NCBI GenBank assembly: GCA_963798795.1
Contig: CAWCUZ010000001.1
Location: 1,922,001 to 1,986,000, forward strand
DNA from: CAWCUZ01 sp963798795
Lineage (GTDB): Bacteria; Acidobacteriota; Vicinamibacteria; Vicinamibacterales; SCN-69-37
Length of the DNA stretch: 64,000 nt
Direction of reading: 5' to 3'
Made by a program: the position numbers and the translations under genes
The notes under the pieces: model-generated
Databases searched by the model: none
The model's input: the letters and a program-made list of their open reading frames with translations, nothing else
What the model was told of the DNA's origin: nothing
In this document: positions 1 through 9,904 of the stretch, one piece after another
Layout: every line of letters starts with the position of its first letter
Numbering within the stretch: the first letter of the stretch is position 1

Positions 1-2
1 CG

Positions 3-1721
3 GAACCGGAGCTCGCCCGGCGCCAGTACAAGGCCATCCGCACCTCCCTGCTCTGCGCCAAGGCGCGCGCGCTCGCGCAGCTCGATCGGCTGCCCGCCGC
101 CGATGCCGCCCTGGCCGCCGCCGTTCGCGCCTGCCCGCGCGGCGCCGTCGACCCACTCATCACCCTCGAAGGATCCAAGGCCGTCTGCCTGGCCCTTCAG
201 GGCGACACCGCCCGCAGCGACCTGCACTTCGAGCGCGCACTGGCCGCCTGTCGCGCCATCGGTCACCGCTACCATGAGTGGTGGCTCGAGCGGGAGCGCG
301 AGCGGCTGCCCCGTCGCCGCCCGGCACCGGGCCCGTCCGCGCGCGAGACCGACATCACCACGAGCGCCCTGCTGCTCAACGATGTCGCTGCCCTCGTCGG
401 CGCCGGCCATTCGATCGACCTGCTCGCACAGCGCACGGCCGAAATTCTCCGGGCCACGCCGATGCGATCGCGCCTCGATCTGCAGATCACCTCCGGCGCC
501 GAGTACCAGCCGGAACCCACCGCCGTCTGGGACACGGGCTCCGACGGCTCGGTCGCTATCCGGCTCCGCGGTTCCGACCGCACCGCCGTCATCCGCGTGC
601 GCGACGTCCATGCGCTCGACGAGATCTCGCTCCTCAAGAGCCTCGCCGACCTCGTCCACGCGGCCGTGAACCGCACCGCCGACACCGAGTCGGAAGACGA
701 AGACCAGAACCTCTGGCCGAGATCCACCGTCCCGTCCGGCGACGCGATCTTCCAGTCTCCGCGCATGGCGGAACTGCTGAAAGTCGCGACGCGGCTGGCC
801 AGCACGAGGCTGCCCGTGCTCGTCAGCGGCGAAACGGGCACCGGCAAGGAGATCTTCGCGCGACTGATCCACGCGCACAGCCAGGCGGCGGCCGGGCCGT
901 TCGTCGCGTTCAACTGTTCGTCGCTGCCGCGCGAAATGGTCGAGAGCCAGTTGTTCGGACACCGGCGCGGCGCCTTCACCGGCGCGATGGACTCCTTTCC
1001 GGGTGTCATCCGCGCGGCCGAGCGCGGCACCCTCTTTCTGGACGAGGTCGGCGAGCTCGACCTGCCCACTCAACCCAAGCTGCTCCGATTCCTGGAATCA
1101 GCCGAAGTTCATCCGGTCGGCGAGACCCGGCCGCAACACGTCTCGGTGCGCGTCGTCGCCGCCACGAATGCCGACCTCGACACGCTCGTCGCCGAGGGCC
1201 GGTTCCGACGCGACCTCCTGTACCGGCTCGACGTGGCGCGCCTGACGCTGCCCCCGCTCCGGGAGCGGAAGGACGAGATCCCCGCCTTTGCCTCGCTCTT
1301 CCTCAGCCGCTACGGACGCGAGTGCCTGCGTTCGGGAATCCGCCTCAGCGACGACCTCATTGCCGCCCTCCTGCTCTTCGACTGGCCTGGCAACATCCGG
1401 CAGCTCGCCAACGAGATGCGGCGGATGATCGCGATGGCCACCGACGGCCAGACGCTCACGAGCCGTGACCTGGCGCCCGAGATTGCCGCCGCCTGGATCG
1501 CCAGTCCGATATCCACACGCGAGTCCGGCCGGCCTTCGGTGGCGATCCGGCTCGACCAGCCGCTCGACCAGGCGATCGCGGAGCTGGAACGGCGCTTCAT
1601 CGAGCGCGCCCTGGACGCGGCCGGTGGACGCGTTGCCGAAGCCGCCCAGCTCCTCGGGCTCTCACGCAAGGGCCTGTTCCTCAAGCGCCGTCGCCGAGGA
1701 CTCGCCGGGCCCCGGCGCTGA
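3..1721 (+). CDS. Sigma-54-dependent transcriptional activator, 5'-truncated by the window edge
   Basis: The frame is open from the first bases, so the true start lies upstream; 572 residues are visible. The first ~240 residues are Ala/Arg-rich and helical, possibly TPR-like or another sensory region. An AAA+ sigma-54 interaction domain follows: Walker A GETGTGKE near residue 276, the sigma-54-contacting GAFTGA loop near 323, Walker B GTLFLDEVGEL near 341, and the R-finger region RRDLLYRLDV. A Fis-type helix-turn-helix closes the protein (AEAAQLLGLSRKGLF). By family knowledge it remodels sigma-54 RNA polymerase from an upstream enhancer. I see no receiver domain in the visible part, so the input signal is unknown. 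No -24/-12 promoter was identified nearby, so its targets cannot be named. Confidence 0.93.
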   Translation, partial: EPELARRQYKAIRTSLLCAKARALAQLDRLPAADAALAAAVRACPRGAVDPLITLEGSKAVCLALQGDTARSDLHFERALAACRAIGHRYHEWWLERERERLPRRRPAPGPSARETDITTSALLLNDVAALVGAGHSIDLLAQRTAEILRATPMRSRLDLQITSGAEYQPEPTAVWDTGSDGSVAIRLRGSDRTAVIRVRDVHALDEISLLKSLADLVHAAVNRTADTESEDEDQNLWPRSTVPSGDAIFQSPRMAELLKVATRLASTRLPVLVSGETGTGKEIFARLIHAHSQAAAGPFVAFNCSSLPREMVESQLFGHRRGAFTGAMDSFPGVIRAAERGTLFLDEVGELDLPTQPKLLRFLESAEVHPVGETRPQHVSVRVVAATNADLDTLVAEGRFRRDLLYRLDVARLTLPPLRERKDEIPAFASLFLSRYGRECLRSGIRLSDDLIAALLLFDWPGNIRQLANEMRRMIAMATDGQTLTSRDLAPEIAAAWIASPISTRESGRPSVAIRLDQPLDQAIAELERRFIERALDAAGGRVAEAAQLLGLSRKGLFLKRRRRGLAGPRR

Positions 1722-1902
1722 CGACTCTGGTCAGCACCGGACCGCGGCTCGGCTGATCAGACGCCGGCGCCGGCAGAATTCGTCAGCTGACTACCAATCC
1801 AGGTGCCTGAGGCAGCCCGCCGCGGCCCGACCGGCCGCCTCGGGCGTTTTCCGGGCACGTCATGCGGTGTTTCGTGGCACCTGCCTTGCACAGCGGGGCC
1901 AT

Positions 1903-3831
1903 ATGCGTGGCAGTCGTGTGCCTTCCGCCGCCGCCCGGCCGCTGATCCCCTGGCGGCCCGCCATCTGGCCGCTGGCGGGCCACCGGCTGTTCCACGTCTA
2001 TGTCGGTTCCATCATCGCCGCCGGAGCCGGTGCCACCGTGTTCGCGCTCGGGACGCTGATCCGGTTTCCGCCGTCGACCGACTACTACTTTCTGGCGACG
2101 CTCACCCTGGCGAGCAGCCTCGTGCCGGTCAAGCTGCCGAATGTCGCGGCGAACATCTCGGTGTCGGAGACGTTCATCTTCGCGGCGACCGTCATGCACG
2201 GGCCGGCCGCCGGAACGACGCTGGTCTTCATCGACGCCCTGCTCATCTGGATCCGCCTGGCGAACCAGGGCAGCAAGTGGTACCGCGCCATCTTCTCGCT
2301 GTCCGCTCCGCCGCTGGCCATCTGGATCTCGGCGTCCCTGCTGTTCGCGGTGACCGGCACGCCGCCGCTCGCACAGCTGGGGCCGGCGGCGCGCCCCGAC
2401 ATCTGGCATTTCGGCCTTGGCCTGTTCGGCTGCACGTTCGTCTATTTTCTCCTGAACACCTGGATGATTGCCGTCGCCATTGCGCTCGAGCGGCAGGTGA
2501 ACGCGATCGAGGTGTGGCGCCGCAGCTTCTCGTCGCTCTGGCTCAACTACCTCGCCGCCGGTTCGATTGCCGTGCTGCTCGTGCACAACACCGACCAGCT
2601 CTCGCCCGGTTTCCTGCTGTTCGTGATGCCACTGGTCCTGATCCTGTTCTTCAGCTATCGCTGGCTGATGGATCGTGTGGCGCAGGCCGAACGGCACGTC
2701 GCCGAGATGAACCGCACCTTCCTCCAGACAGTGGAGGCGCTGGCACTCGCCATCGACGCGAAGGATCAGGTGACGCACGGGCACATCCGGCGCGTCCAGC
2801 ACTACACGATGGAGCTCGCGCGCGAGCTGCACATCGCCGATCCGCGGCTGCTCGATGCCATCCGCGCCGCCGCGCTCCTGCACGACACCGGCAAGCTGGC
2901 CGTGCCCGAGTACGTGCTGAACAAGCCGGGCCCGCTCACGCCGGCCGAGTACGCGCGGATGAAGACGCACGCGACGATCGGCGCGGACATCCTGAAGTCA
3001 ATCGACTTTCCGTACCCGGTCGAGCCGATCGTGCGCCATCACCACGAGAAGTGGGATGGCACGGGCTACCCGAGCGGCCTGAAGGCCGAGCACATCCCCA
3101 TCGGCGCGCGCATCCTGTCGGTCGTGGACGTGTACGATGCGCTCACCTCCGACCGGCCGTACCGCCCCCGCATGAGCCGGGCCGACGCCCTGGCCATCCT
3201 CCAGAACGGGCGGGGCTCCGCGTTCGACCCGGACGTCGTGGATGGATTCGCACGTCTGCTGGATCGGCCGGACGGCGAGCCCGCCGCCGCCGCGCCTGGC
3301 GGCGAATCGGGCGCTGCAGCCAGGTCCGCGACGCCTCAGCACGACGCCATTCGCGCAACCGCGCTGGAGGAAAAATTCCTGACCGAGCTGCGCCGCGATC
3401 TCACCCGCGCCGCCGGCTCGGGCCTGGCAGTGCTTCTGCACGATCGCCTGGCCGACGTCATGCCCCACGACGCGCTGGTGCTTTACACTCCGGCGCCGGC
3501 CGGCGATGTCCTGCGCGTCGCGGGCACGGCCGGTCCGCGCGCCGTCGATTATGCCAACCTCGTCATCCCCTTCGGCGAACGCGTCTCGGGTTGGGCCTTT
3601 GCGCATCGCCAGACGATGTTGAATGCCGACGCGGCGCTGGAGCGGCTCCCGGAGATGCGCCCGCCGGAAGCGCGCGAGTATGCCGCGGCGATCCCGATCA
3701 CCGCCGGCGACGGGTGCGCCGCCGTACTCGGCGTGTACCGATCGACGCACTTCACCATCCAGGATCAGCACCTGCTCGAATCGCTCGCCTCGCTCCTCCG
3801 CCCGGCGCTGTCGGACGCCGCGGCGAGCTGA
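1903..3831 (+). CDS. Membrane HD-GYP domain protein with C-terminal GAF domain (probable c-di-GMP phosphodiesterase)
   Basis: The first ~265 residues of this 642-residue protein hold about seven or eight hydrophobic segments, a MASE-like membrane sensor. An HD-GYP domain follows, with the metal-binding HDTGK at residue 327 and HHEKWDGTGYP at 379, then SVVDVYDALTSDRPYRP. Residues ~485-640 look like a GAF domain (HDALVLYTPAP ... PITAGDGCAAVLGVYRS). HD-GYP proteins hydrolyse cyclic di-GMP, and the intact HD and GYP motifs suggest activity. The open frame continues upstream to 1465 but there it overlaps the sigma-54 regulator. ATG 1903 is chosen because the membrane region begins right after it; the upstream GCGGGG is only a weak ribosome-binding site. 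Confidence 0.92.
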   Translation: MRGSRVPSAAARPLIPWRPAIWPLAGHRLFHVYVGSIIAAGAGATVFALGTLIRFPPSTDYYFLATLTLASSLVPVKLPNVAANISVSETFIFAATVMHGPAAGTTLVFIDALLIWIRLANQGSKWYRAIFSLSAPPLAIWISASLLFAVTGTPPLAQLGPAARPDIWHFGLGLFGCTFVYFLLNTWMIAVAIALERQVNAIEVWRRSFSSLWLNYLAAGSIAVLLVHNTDQLSPGFLLFVMPLVLILFFSYRWLMDRVAQAERHVAEMNRTFLQTVEALALAIDAKDQVTHGHIRRVQHYTMELARELHIADPRLLDAIRAAALLHDTGKLAVPEYVLNKPGPLTPAEYARMKTHATIGADILKSIDFPYPVEPIVRHHHEKWDGTGYPSGLKAEHIPIGARILSVVDVYDALTSDRPYRPRMSRADALAILQNGRGSAFDPDVVDGFARLLDRPDGEPAAAAPGGESGAAARSATPQHDAIRATALEEKFLTELRRDLTRAAGSGLAVLLHDRLADVMPHDALVLYTPAPAGDVLRVAGTAGPRAVDYANLVIPFGERVSGWAFAHRQTMLNADAALERLPEMRPPEAREYAAAIPITAGDGCAAVLGVYRSTHFTIQDQHLLESLASLLRPALSDAAAS

Positions 3832-4017
3832 CAGTTCCGTCAGTCCAACCGCAAGTCTGTGCGGGTCCGCCGGTTGCGTGAATTTACAGTTTGCGTGCCC
3901 GGATCTTCCCCGCCGCGCCTACGGCATCTCACGACCGCGCACGCGGAAATTGCCTGATTCCATCGACCTGCCGTTCGCGGTTGGATGGCGTGGAACGATG
4001 CGGATGGAGGGAACCCT

Positions 4018-5703
4018 GTGAGGCGCAGACTGGTCGGATTCGGGCTGGCCCTGGCGTGGTGTGCCGGCGCGCTGACGCCGGCCGTCGACGCGCGCTCGGC
4101 AGACGTCGCGGGCCTTCGCCTGCCGAACGTTCCCCTCGTGCTCAGCCAGTTCGTCCGGAGCGGCCGCACGGACCGGATGGACGTCATCGTCACCGGTCCG
4201 CAGTCGCTCATCGACAATCTGGTCGCGGAGTCGGGCGCGGTCCTGCGAAAGCGGCTGAGCTCGGGTGGCGTGCTCGGCGTCACGCCGGACCAGTTGCGCC
4301 GCCTCGCCGCCAATCCGCTCGTGCCATCCATCGCGGACGACGGCCGGGTTCTGTCCACGGCCACGGTCGACACCCTCGCCACCGGAGCCGACCAGGTCTG
4401 GTCCCGGGCCTACGGTCCGTACACCGGCAAGGGCGTCACCATCGCCATCATCGATTCGGGTCGACCCCATCATCCTGACACCGACGAACGCCGCCTCTAC
4501 GACCGCGACTTCACCGGCTCCCGCGACGACAGCGACGCGTACGGACACGCGACGCACGTCACCGGAACGATTCTGGGATTGAGCCACACCCTCGTCCAGA
4601 CGGTGACGGGCCTCCTGGGCGGCGGCGACAGCCCCAATCGATCGGACATCGCCGGGGTCGCACCTGACGCGCGCTACGTCAGTCTGCGCGTACTCGACAG
4701 TCGCGGCGCCGGCTCCGTCTCCTCGGTCATCGAAGCGATCGACTGGTGCATCGCCAATCAGGATCGCTACGGCATCCGCATCATCAACCTGTCGCTGGGG
4801 CGGCTTCCCAATCAGTCCTGGCAGGACGACCCGATGGCCCAGGCCGTCGAGCGCGCCGCGGCTCGCGGCATCGTCGTCGTGGCCTCGGCCGGAAACCTCG
4901 GCAGACTCGAGGACGGCACGCCGGTCGTGGGCGGCGTCGTCTCGCCGGGGTTCACGCCCTCGGCCTTGACGGTGGGCGCCCTGAACACGCGCGGCACCGT
5001 CAATCGGTCCGACGACGGCGTCACCACCTACAGCTCGCGCGGACCGGCCGGGGTGCCCGACGACCCGTCGAACTGGCGGATCAAGCCCGACCTGGTCGCG
5101 CCCGGCAACGGCATCGTCGCGTCCGAAAACCGGTGGACCTATCTGTACGAGAACTACCCGGAACTTCGTGCCTCCGGCTCGGCCGGGTACATGCGACTCT
5201 CCGGCAGCAGCATGGCCACCGGCTATGTCTCGGGAGCCGTCGCGCTGCTCCTCGAGGCCCGGCCCACGCTCACGCCCGCGCAGGTCAAGTTCGCGCTGCA
5301 GGTGTCGGCGCAGCGGCTGCCCGGCTTCGGACTCATCGAGCAGGGCGCCGGCAGTCTGAACCTCCCTCTGGCGATCAGCCTCGTCACCCGGGGCCCGCAG
5401 GCCATGGATACCGCCGACGTGATCGGCGGCGAGTCCGTTCAGATGGGCGGGCTGGCCTTTGGCGATCCGGGCGGCGCATCCCTGATGTTCCCCGACGGTC
5501 AGACGGCCGTCTGGGGCGACACGCTGGTCTGGGGCAACACCCTCGTCTGGGGCAACACCCTCGTCTGGGGCAACACCCTCGTCTGGGGCAACACCCTGGT
5601 CTGGGGCAACACCCTGGTCTGGGGCAACACCCTGGTCTGGGGCAACACGCTCGTCTGGGGGAATACCCTCGTCTGGGGCAATAACGGGCCTGCCGGGGGC
5701 TGA
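4018..5703 (+). CDS. Secreted subtilisin-like serine protease (S8) with C-terminal TLVWGN hexapeptide repeats
   Basis: GTG 4018 is chosen because a GGAGGG ribosome-binding site lies at 4006-4011 and the protein then opens with a signal peptide (RRRLVGFGLALAWCAGA). An earlier in-frame ATG at 3985 would add 11 polar residues. The mature part has a propeptide-like region and then the subtilase fold with the complete triad: Asp146 (AIIDSG), His177 (YGHATHVTG) and Ser398 (SGSSMATG). The usual GTSMA is GSSMA here. After the catalytic domain the protein ends in nine perfect TLVWGN repeats and the tail NGPAGG. Similar WGN-type tails occur, as I recall, on S8 peptidases of Acidobacteria and relatives; their role is not known to me. 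A secreted endopeptidase is well supported; its substrate is not. Confidence 0.93.
   Translation: MRRRLVGFGLALAWCAGALTPAVDARSADVAGLRLPNVPLVLSQFVRSGRTDRMDVIVTGPQSLIDNLVAESGAVLRKRLSSGGVLGVTPDQLRRLAANPLVPSIADDGRVLSTATVDTLATGADQVWSRAYGPYTGKGVTIAIIDSGRPHHPDTDERRLYDRDFTGSRDDSDAYGHATHVTGTILGLSHTLVQTVTGLLGGGDSPNRSDIAGVAPDARYVSLRVLDSRGAGSVSSVIEAIDWCIANQDRYGIRIINLSLGRLPNQSWQDDPMAQAVERAAARGIVVVASAGNLGRLEDGTPVVGGVVSPGFTPSALTVGALNTRGTVNRSDDGVTTYSSRGPAGVPDDPSNWRIKPDLVAPGNGIVASENRWTYLYENYPELRASGSAGYMRLSGSSMATGYVSGAVALLLEARPTLTPAQVKFALQVSAQRLPGFGLIEQGAGSLNLPLAISLVTRGPQAMDTADVIGGESVQMGGLAFGDPGGASLMFPDGQTAVWGDTLVWGNTLVWGNTLVWGNTLVWGNTLVWGNTLVWGNTLVWGNTLVWGNTLVWGNNGPAGG
5521..5682 (+). repeat. Nine tandem 18-bp units encoding TLVWGN
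   Basis: Nine consecutive 18-bp units sit in frame at the 3' end of the subtilase gene, preceded by a degenerate WGD unit. Protein identity between units is complete, while codons vary at the Thr (ACG/ACC), Leu (CTG/CTC), Gly (GGC/GGG) and Asn (AAC/AAT) positions. Copies 2-4 share one codon set and copies 5-7 another, which suggests stepwise duplication of blocks. Confidence 0.97.
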
Positions 5704-5746
5704 AGGCCGTGGCTCCAGCGGTCGATGTCACGAATGAGGAGGCGCC

Positions 5747-6052
5747 GTGTCCCTGAGCGATCAGTTCGACGAAGCCCTCATCGAAACGGGGGAATACGAC
5801 CGCGTCGCCGAAGTCATTCACGAAGCCCTGGACCGCCGGTCGTCCCGCAGCCGGCGTTTCCTGCGCAACAACCTCGGTGACACGTCTCTCGTGCTCGGCT
5901 GCATGCTCCGCCGCGAGCTGATCGCGCTCCGCCGGCGGCTGACCATGCTCGACGCGGCACTCGTCGCCAACGCCGAGGTCGAGGGCGAACGCGCGGCCGA
6001 CTCACAGGCCGCCGAGCCGGCGCTCGTCCCGGGCGGCGAGCCGGGCCGCTAG
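5747..6052 (+). CDS. Small hypothetical protein with ParD-like N-terminus
   Basis: A 101-residue protein starting at GTG 5747 behind a strong AGGAGG site (5737-5742), 43 nt after the subtilase. Residues 3-32 (DQFDEALIETGEY ... AEVIHEALDRR) resemble the helix that follows the ribbon in ParD-type antitoxins (G-x-Y-x-x-x-x-E-V-I-x-E-A-L). The middle is Arg- and Leu-rich and probably helical (RRELIALRRRLTMLDAAL), and the tail is polar. No ParE-like toxin is adjacent, so a toxin-antitoxin role is not supported. The stop is TAG inside CTAG, shared with the convergent dipeptidase gene. Function unknown. Confidence 0.72.
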   Translation: MSLSDQFDEALIETGEYDRVAEVIHEALDRRSSRSRRFLRNNLGDTSLVLGCMLRRELIALRRRLTMLDAALVANAEVEGERAADSQAAEPALVPGGEPGR

Positions 6053-7521
6053 TCCAGCGTGCCGGCCTGGATCCGGCGTGCGACGTCCTGCACTTCGCCC
6101 CACACCCGCAGGAGATTGCCGCTCCAGATCTTGCCAATCTCTTCCTCGGTGTAGCCCCGGCGCACCAGCTCGAGCGTGACGTTGAACGTCTCGGCCGCGC
6201 TGTTCCATCCCTCCACGCCGCCGCCGCCGTCGAAATCCGACGAGATGCCGACGTGGTCGATGCCGATGAGCTTGACCGCATAGTCGATGTGATCGACGAA
6301 GTCCTGCACGGTGGCCCGCGCGCGATCCGCCGGATACCGAGCGTCGATCTTCGCCAGCCGCCGCTCGTAGTCGGCCCGCTGTTCGGGCGTGAGGGCGTCG
6401 AGCGCCGCGTTCTGTCCACCGCCACCCAACCCGCGTCCGCCGCGCCCGCGCGACGCCGGGGCCCCCGGCTGCTCCACGGAACAGTTCACGGCACCGCCGC
6501 CGCGGCCCCCGGTTCCGCCGCCTGCGCGTCCGCCCCCGCGCCCGCCCCCGCGCGCGCCCCGACCCGCGACCGCCACGCCGAACTGCTCGCGCAGGGCCGC
6601 CAGGGCGGCGTTCCGCTCGGCCGCGTACGGGTCCGCCTTCACATAGCTCGCAAACGCCACGACCTGCACGACGCCGCCGTTCTGCTTGATGGCCATCAAC
6701 TGCTCGTCATCCAGGTTGCGGCTCACGTCGGCGAGCGCGCGAACCGCCGAATGCGAGGCGATGATCGGCGCCTTCGACAGCGCGATGGCCTGCATCATCG
6801 ATCCCTTGGACGGGTGGGAGACGTCGACCATCATGCCCCACCTGTTCATCTCGGCAATCACCTGCTTGCCGAGCGGGCTCAGGCCGCCCCACATCCACTC
6901 GTCGTTCGCCTCACCGGTATTCGAGTCGGCGAGCTGACTATGCCCGTTGTGGGCGAGCGACATGTAGCGTCCGCCGCGGTCGTAGAACTCCTTCACGCGG
7001 CTGATGTCGGTGCCGATCGGATAGCCGTTCTCGATGCCGATCACGGCGACCTTGCGGCCCGAGGCCGCGATGCGCCGCACGTCCTCCGGCGTGAGCGCCA
7101 GGCCGATCGCGTCCGGTGCGATCTGCTCCGTCAGCCGGTGCACGGCGTCGAACTTGGCGACCGCCTGCCGGTAGGCGTTGTCGTAGCCCGCCGGGGTCAG
7201 CGGCCCCTGTCCGGTGTAGGCGATCATGAACGACACGTCGAGCCCGCCCTCGATCATCTTCGGCAGGTTGACCTGCGTCGTCAGCCGCATCGTGTAGTTG
7301 CACTCGGGCGTGAAGTTGTTCGGGCTGATGTCGTTGTGGGTGTCGAGCGTGATGACCCGCTCGTGAATCGCGCGCGCCTTCGCCACCAGCGCGGCCTCGT
7401 CCTGCCCCGCGGCCTGACCGGGGCTCCCGGCCCCCCGGCCCGCCGCGGGCGTCGCGTACAGGGCGCCGCCCGCCGCCACTGCCGCGGCACACACCAGCCT
7501 CATCACCAGACGTGCAGCCAT
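6049..7521 (-). CDS. Secreted membrane dipeptidase (peptidase family M19, renal dipeptidase-like)
   Basis: A Zn-dependent dipeptidase of the amidohydrolase superfamily. Motifs include the N-terminal DTHNDI metal site, DVSHPSKGSMM, ASHSAVRAL, RNLDDEQL and GIDHVGISSDFDG. Two adjacent ATGs (7524 and 7521) follow a GGGAGGG site; the second has better spacing. A signal peptide (MAARLVMRLVCAAAVAAGG) indicates export. A Gly/Arg-rich insert of about 50 residues, containing a lone Cys, interrupts the fold around residue 318; it is absent from typical family members and recurs in other exported proteins of this window. The gene converges on the small ParD-like gene, and the two stops share one CTAG. 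Confidence 0.94.
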   Translation of the reverse strand: MAARLVMRLVCAAAVAAGGALYATPAAGRGAGSPGQAAGQDEAALVAKARAIHERVITLDTHNDISPNNFTPECNYTMRLTTQVNLPKMIEGGLDVSFMIAYTGQGPLTPAGYDNAYRQAVAKFDAVHRLTEQIAPDAIGLALTPEDVRRIAASGRKVAVIGIENGYPIGTDISRVKEFYDRGGRYMSLAHNGHSQLADSNTGEANDEWMWGGLSPLGKQVIAEMNRWGMMVDVSHPSKGSMMQAIALSKAPIIASHSAVRALADVSRNLDDEQLMAIKQNGGVVQVVAFASYVKADPYAAERNAALAALREQFGVAVAGRGARGGGRGGGRAGGGTGGRGGGAVNCSVEQPGAPASRGRGGRGLGGGGQNAALDALTPEQRADYERRLAKIDARYPADRARATVQDFVDHIDYAVKLIGIDHVGISSDFDGGGGVEGWNSAAETFNVTLELVRRGYTEEEIGKIWSGNLLRVWGEVQDVARRIQAGTLD

Positions 7522-7574
7522 CATGGACCCTCCCGGATGCGGGAATCCTAGATCAGCGGGTCAAACCGGGTCTG

Positions 7575-8432
7575 CTATGGCGTCTGCACGATCTCGACGG
7601 GTTGATCGAGCCGGATGCGCAGGATCGTGCCCGCCGGCAGGTCGACGTCGGCGCCCCCGGTGGCGGCCATCGTACCGCCGCCGCCGACGAGCACCCCCAG
7701 GAGCGCGCCTTTTCCGCCGCCGAGGATGCCGCCGATGATGGCGCCAACCGCTGCCCCCGCTCCGATCCGCGTGATGTCCTGCTTGGTGTTGCCGTCGAGC
7801 GCCTGCACCACGGAGGCGCGGAGCCGGACCGCCCGCTGGTTGACGATCAACTGATCGAAGGAGAGCGTGAGGCTGCCCTTGCGGTCGATGTTGCCCGCCG
7901 GACGCACGGACGACACGAAGCCGCGCACGAGCGAGCCGGCCGGCACCACGACGTGGTCGTCGATCTTCAAATCGACGATCGTGGTGGCCTCGAACCGCGT
8001 CTCGACGGCGGACGTTCCGGAATTGAGCGGGGTCTGCAGCCGCACGTCCATCTCCGTTCCGACCGGAATCGTGTAGGTGCCCGCAGGCTCCTCCAGCACG
8101 GGCTGCGCCGTCACCTTCTCGCCCTGCGCGCGGATCCGCAGGTTCTCGATCTTGTCGCGCACGTCGCCGTACTCCGCCCGGGTCACGGCGCCTTCCTTCC
8201 GGAGCTTCACTTTGAGGTACGTAATCTCGTCGCGCAGATCCGAGAGCCGCTTCTGAACGTCGGCCGCGAGCGTCGGATCCGTCCGCTGCAGAGTCGCCAC
8301 CTGCTTGTCGATCTCGCCTGCCGTCGTGTCCAGCCGCGTCAGGTCCGAGGCGCTCACCGGCGCCTGCGCCCAGGCCGACACGGCCACGGCGCTCACCGCG
8401 AGCGTAAGAACCAAGTGTCTCATCGTGCGCAT
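7575..8432 (-). CDS. Secreted hypothetical protein with coiled-coil and glycine-zipper segments
   Basis: A 285-residue protein with a clear signal peptide (MRTMRHLVLTLAVSAVAVSAWA-QAP). Residues ~30-105 are heptad-rich and charged (coiled coil), followed by a beta-rich domain (IPVGTEMDVRLQTPLNS ... VPAGSLVRGFVSSV) that recalls TrbI/VirB10-like or SH3-type barrels. A glycine-zipper hairpin follows (GAGAAVGAIIGGILGGGKGALLG) and then another short beta motif (LPAGTILRIRLDQPVEI). The start is set by GAGGGAG six bases before ATG. It is divergent from ispG with about 130 bp between them. An envelope-associated structural role is only a guess. Confidence 0.82.
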   Translation of the reverse strand: MRTMRHLVLTLAVSAVAVSAWAQAPVSASDLTRLDTTAGEIDKQVATLQRTDPTLAADVQKRLSDLRDEITYLKVKLRKEGAVTRAEYGDVRDKIENLRIRAQGEKVTAQPVLEEPAGTYTIPVGTEMDVRLQTPLNSGTSAVETRFEATTIVDLKIDDHVVVPAGSLVRGFVSSVRPAGNIDRKGSLTLSFDQLIVNQRAVRLRASVVQALDGNTKQDITRIGAGAAVGAIIGGILGGGKGALLGVLVGGGGTMAATGGADVDLPAGTILRIRLDQPVEIVQTP

Positions 8433-8552
8433 GGGTCACTCCCTCTCGATCCTTCAGACTGCCTTCATTATGGTCCGGCCGTTCCGGGCCTGCCAGCCGG
8501 CCCGGCCGGAACCGCGCCACTGCCCGGCCCGTCTCCACCGCGGCGAAACCGC

Positions 8553-8558
8553 TATGAT
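8553..8558 (+). promoter_or_regulatory. Putative -10 box of ispG (leaderless start)
   Basis: TATGAT matches the sigma-70 -10 consensus in five of six bases. It ends exactly 7 nt before ATG 8566, so the transcript would begin at or next to that ATG. It also overlaps the alternative ATG 8554, arguing against that start. No convincing -35 box is present at the expected distance. Confidence 0.5.
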
Positions 8559-8565
8559 CGGGACG

Positions 8566-9819
<1,254 letters not shown>

Positions 9820-9904
9820 GGTCTGACCGCGGCGCCTGCCTCGGAATTGCGCGCTTGCCCGCGAGGCGCGTTCGGTGGAAGATCCGCGTCGGGAAGGTGC
9901 TCCA

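Noticed and set aside
5521..5682. CRISPR-like repeat
   Set aside because: The 18-bp units are directly adjacent without spacers, and they are in frame within a protein gene.
5747..6052. Toxin-antitoxin system with a ParD-like antitoxin
   Set aside because: No toxin gene is adjacent; both flanking genes are peptidases. The ParD resemblance covers one helix only.
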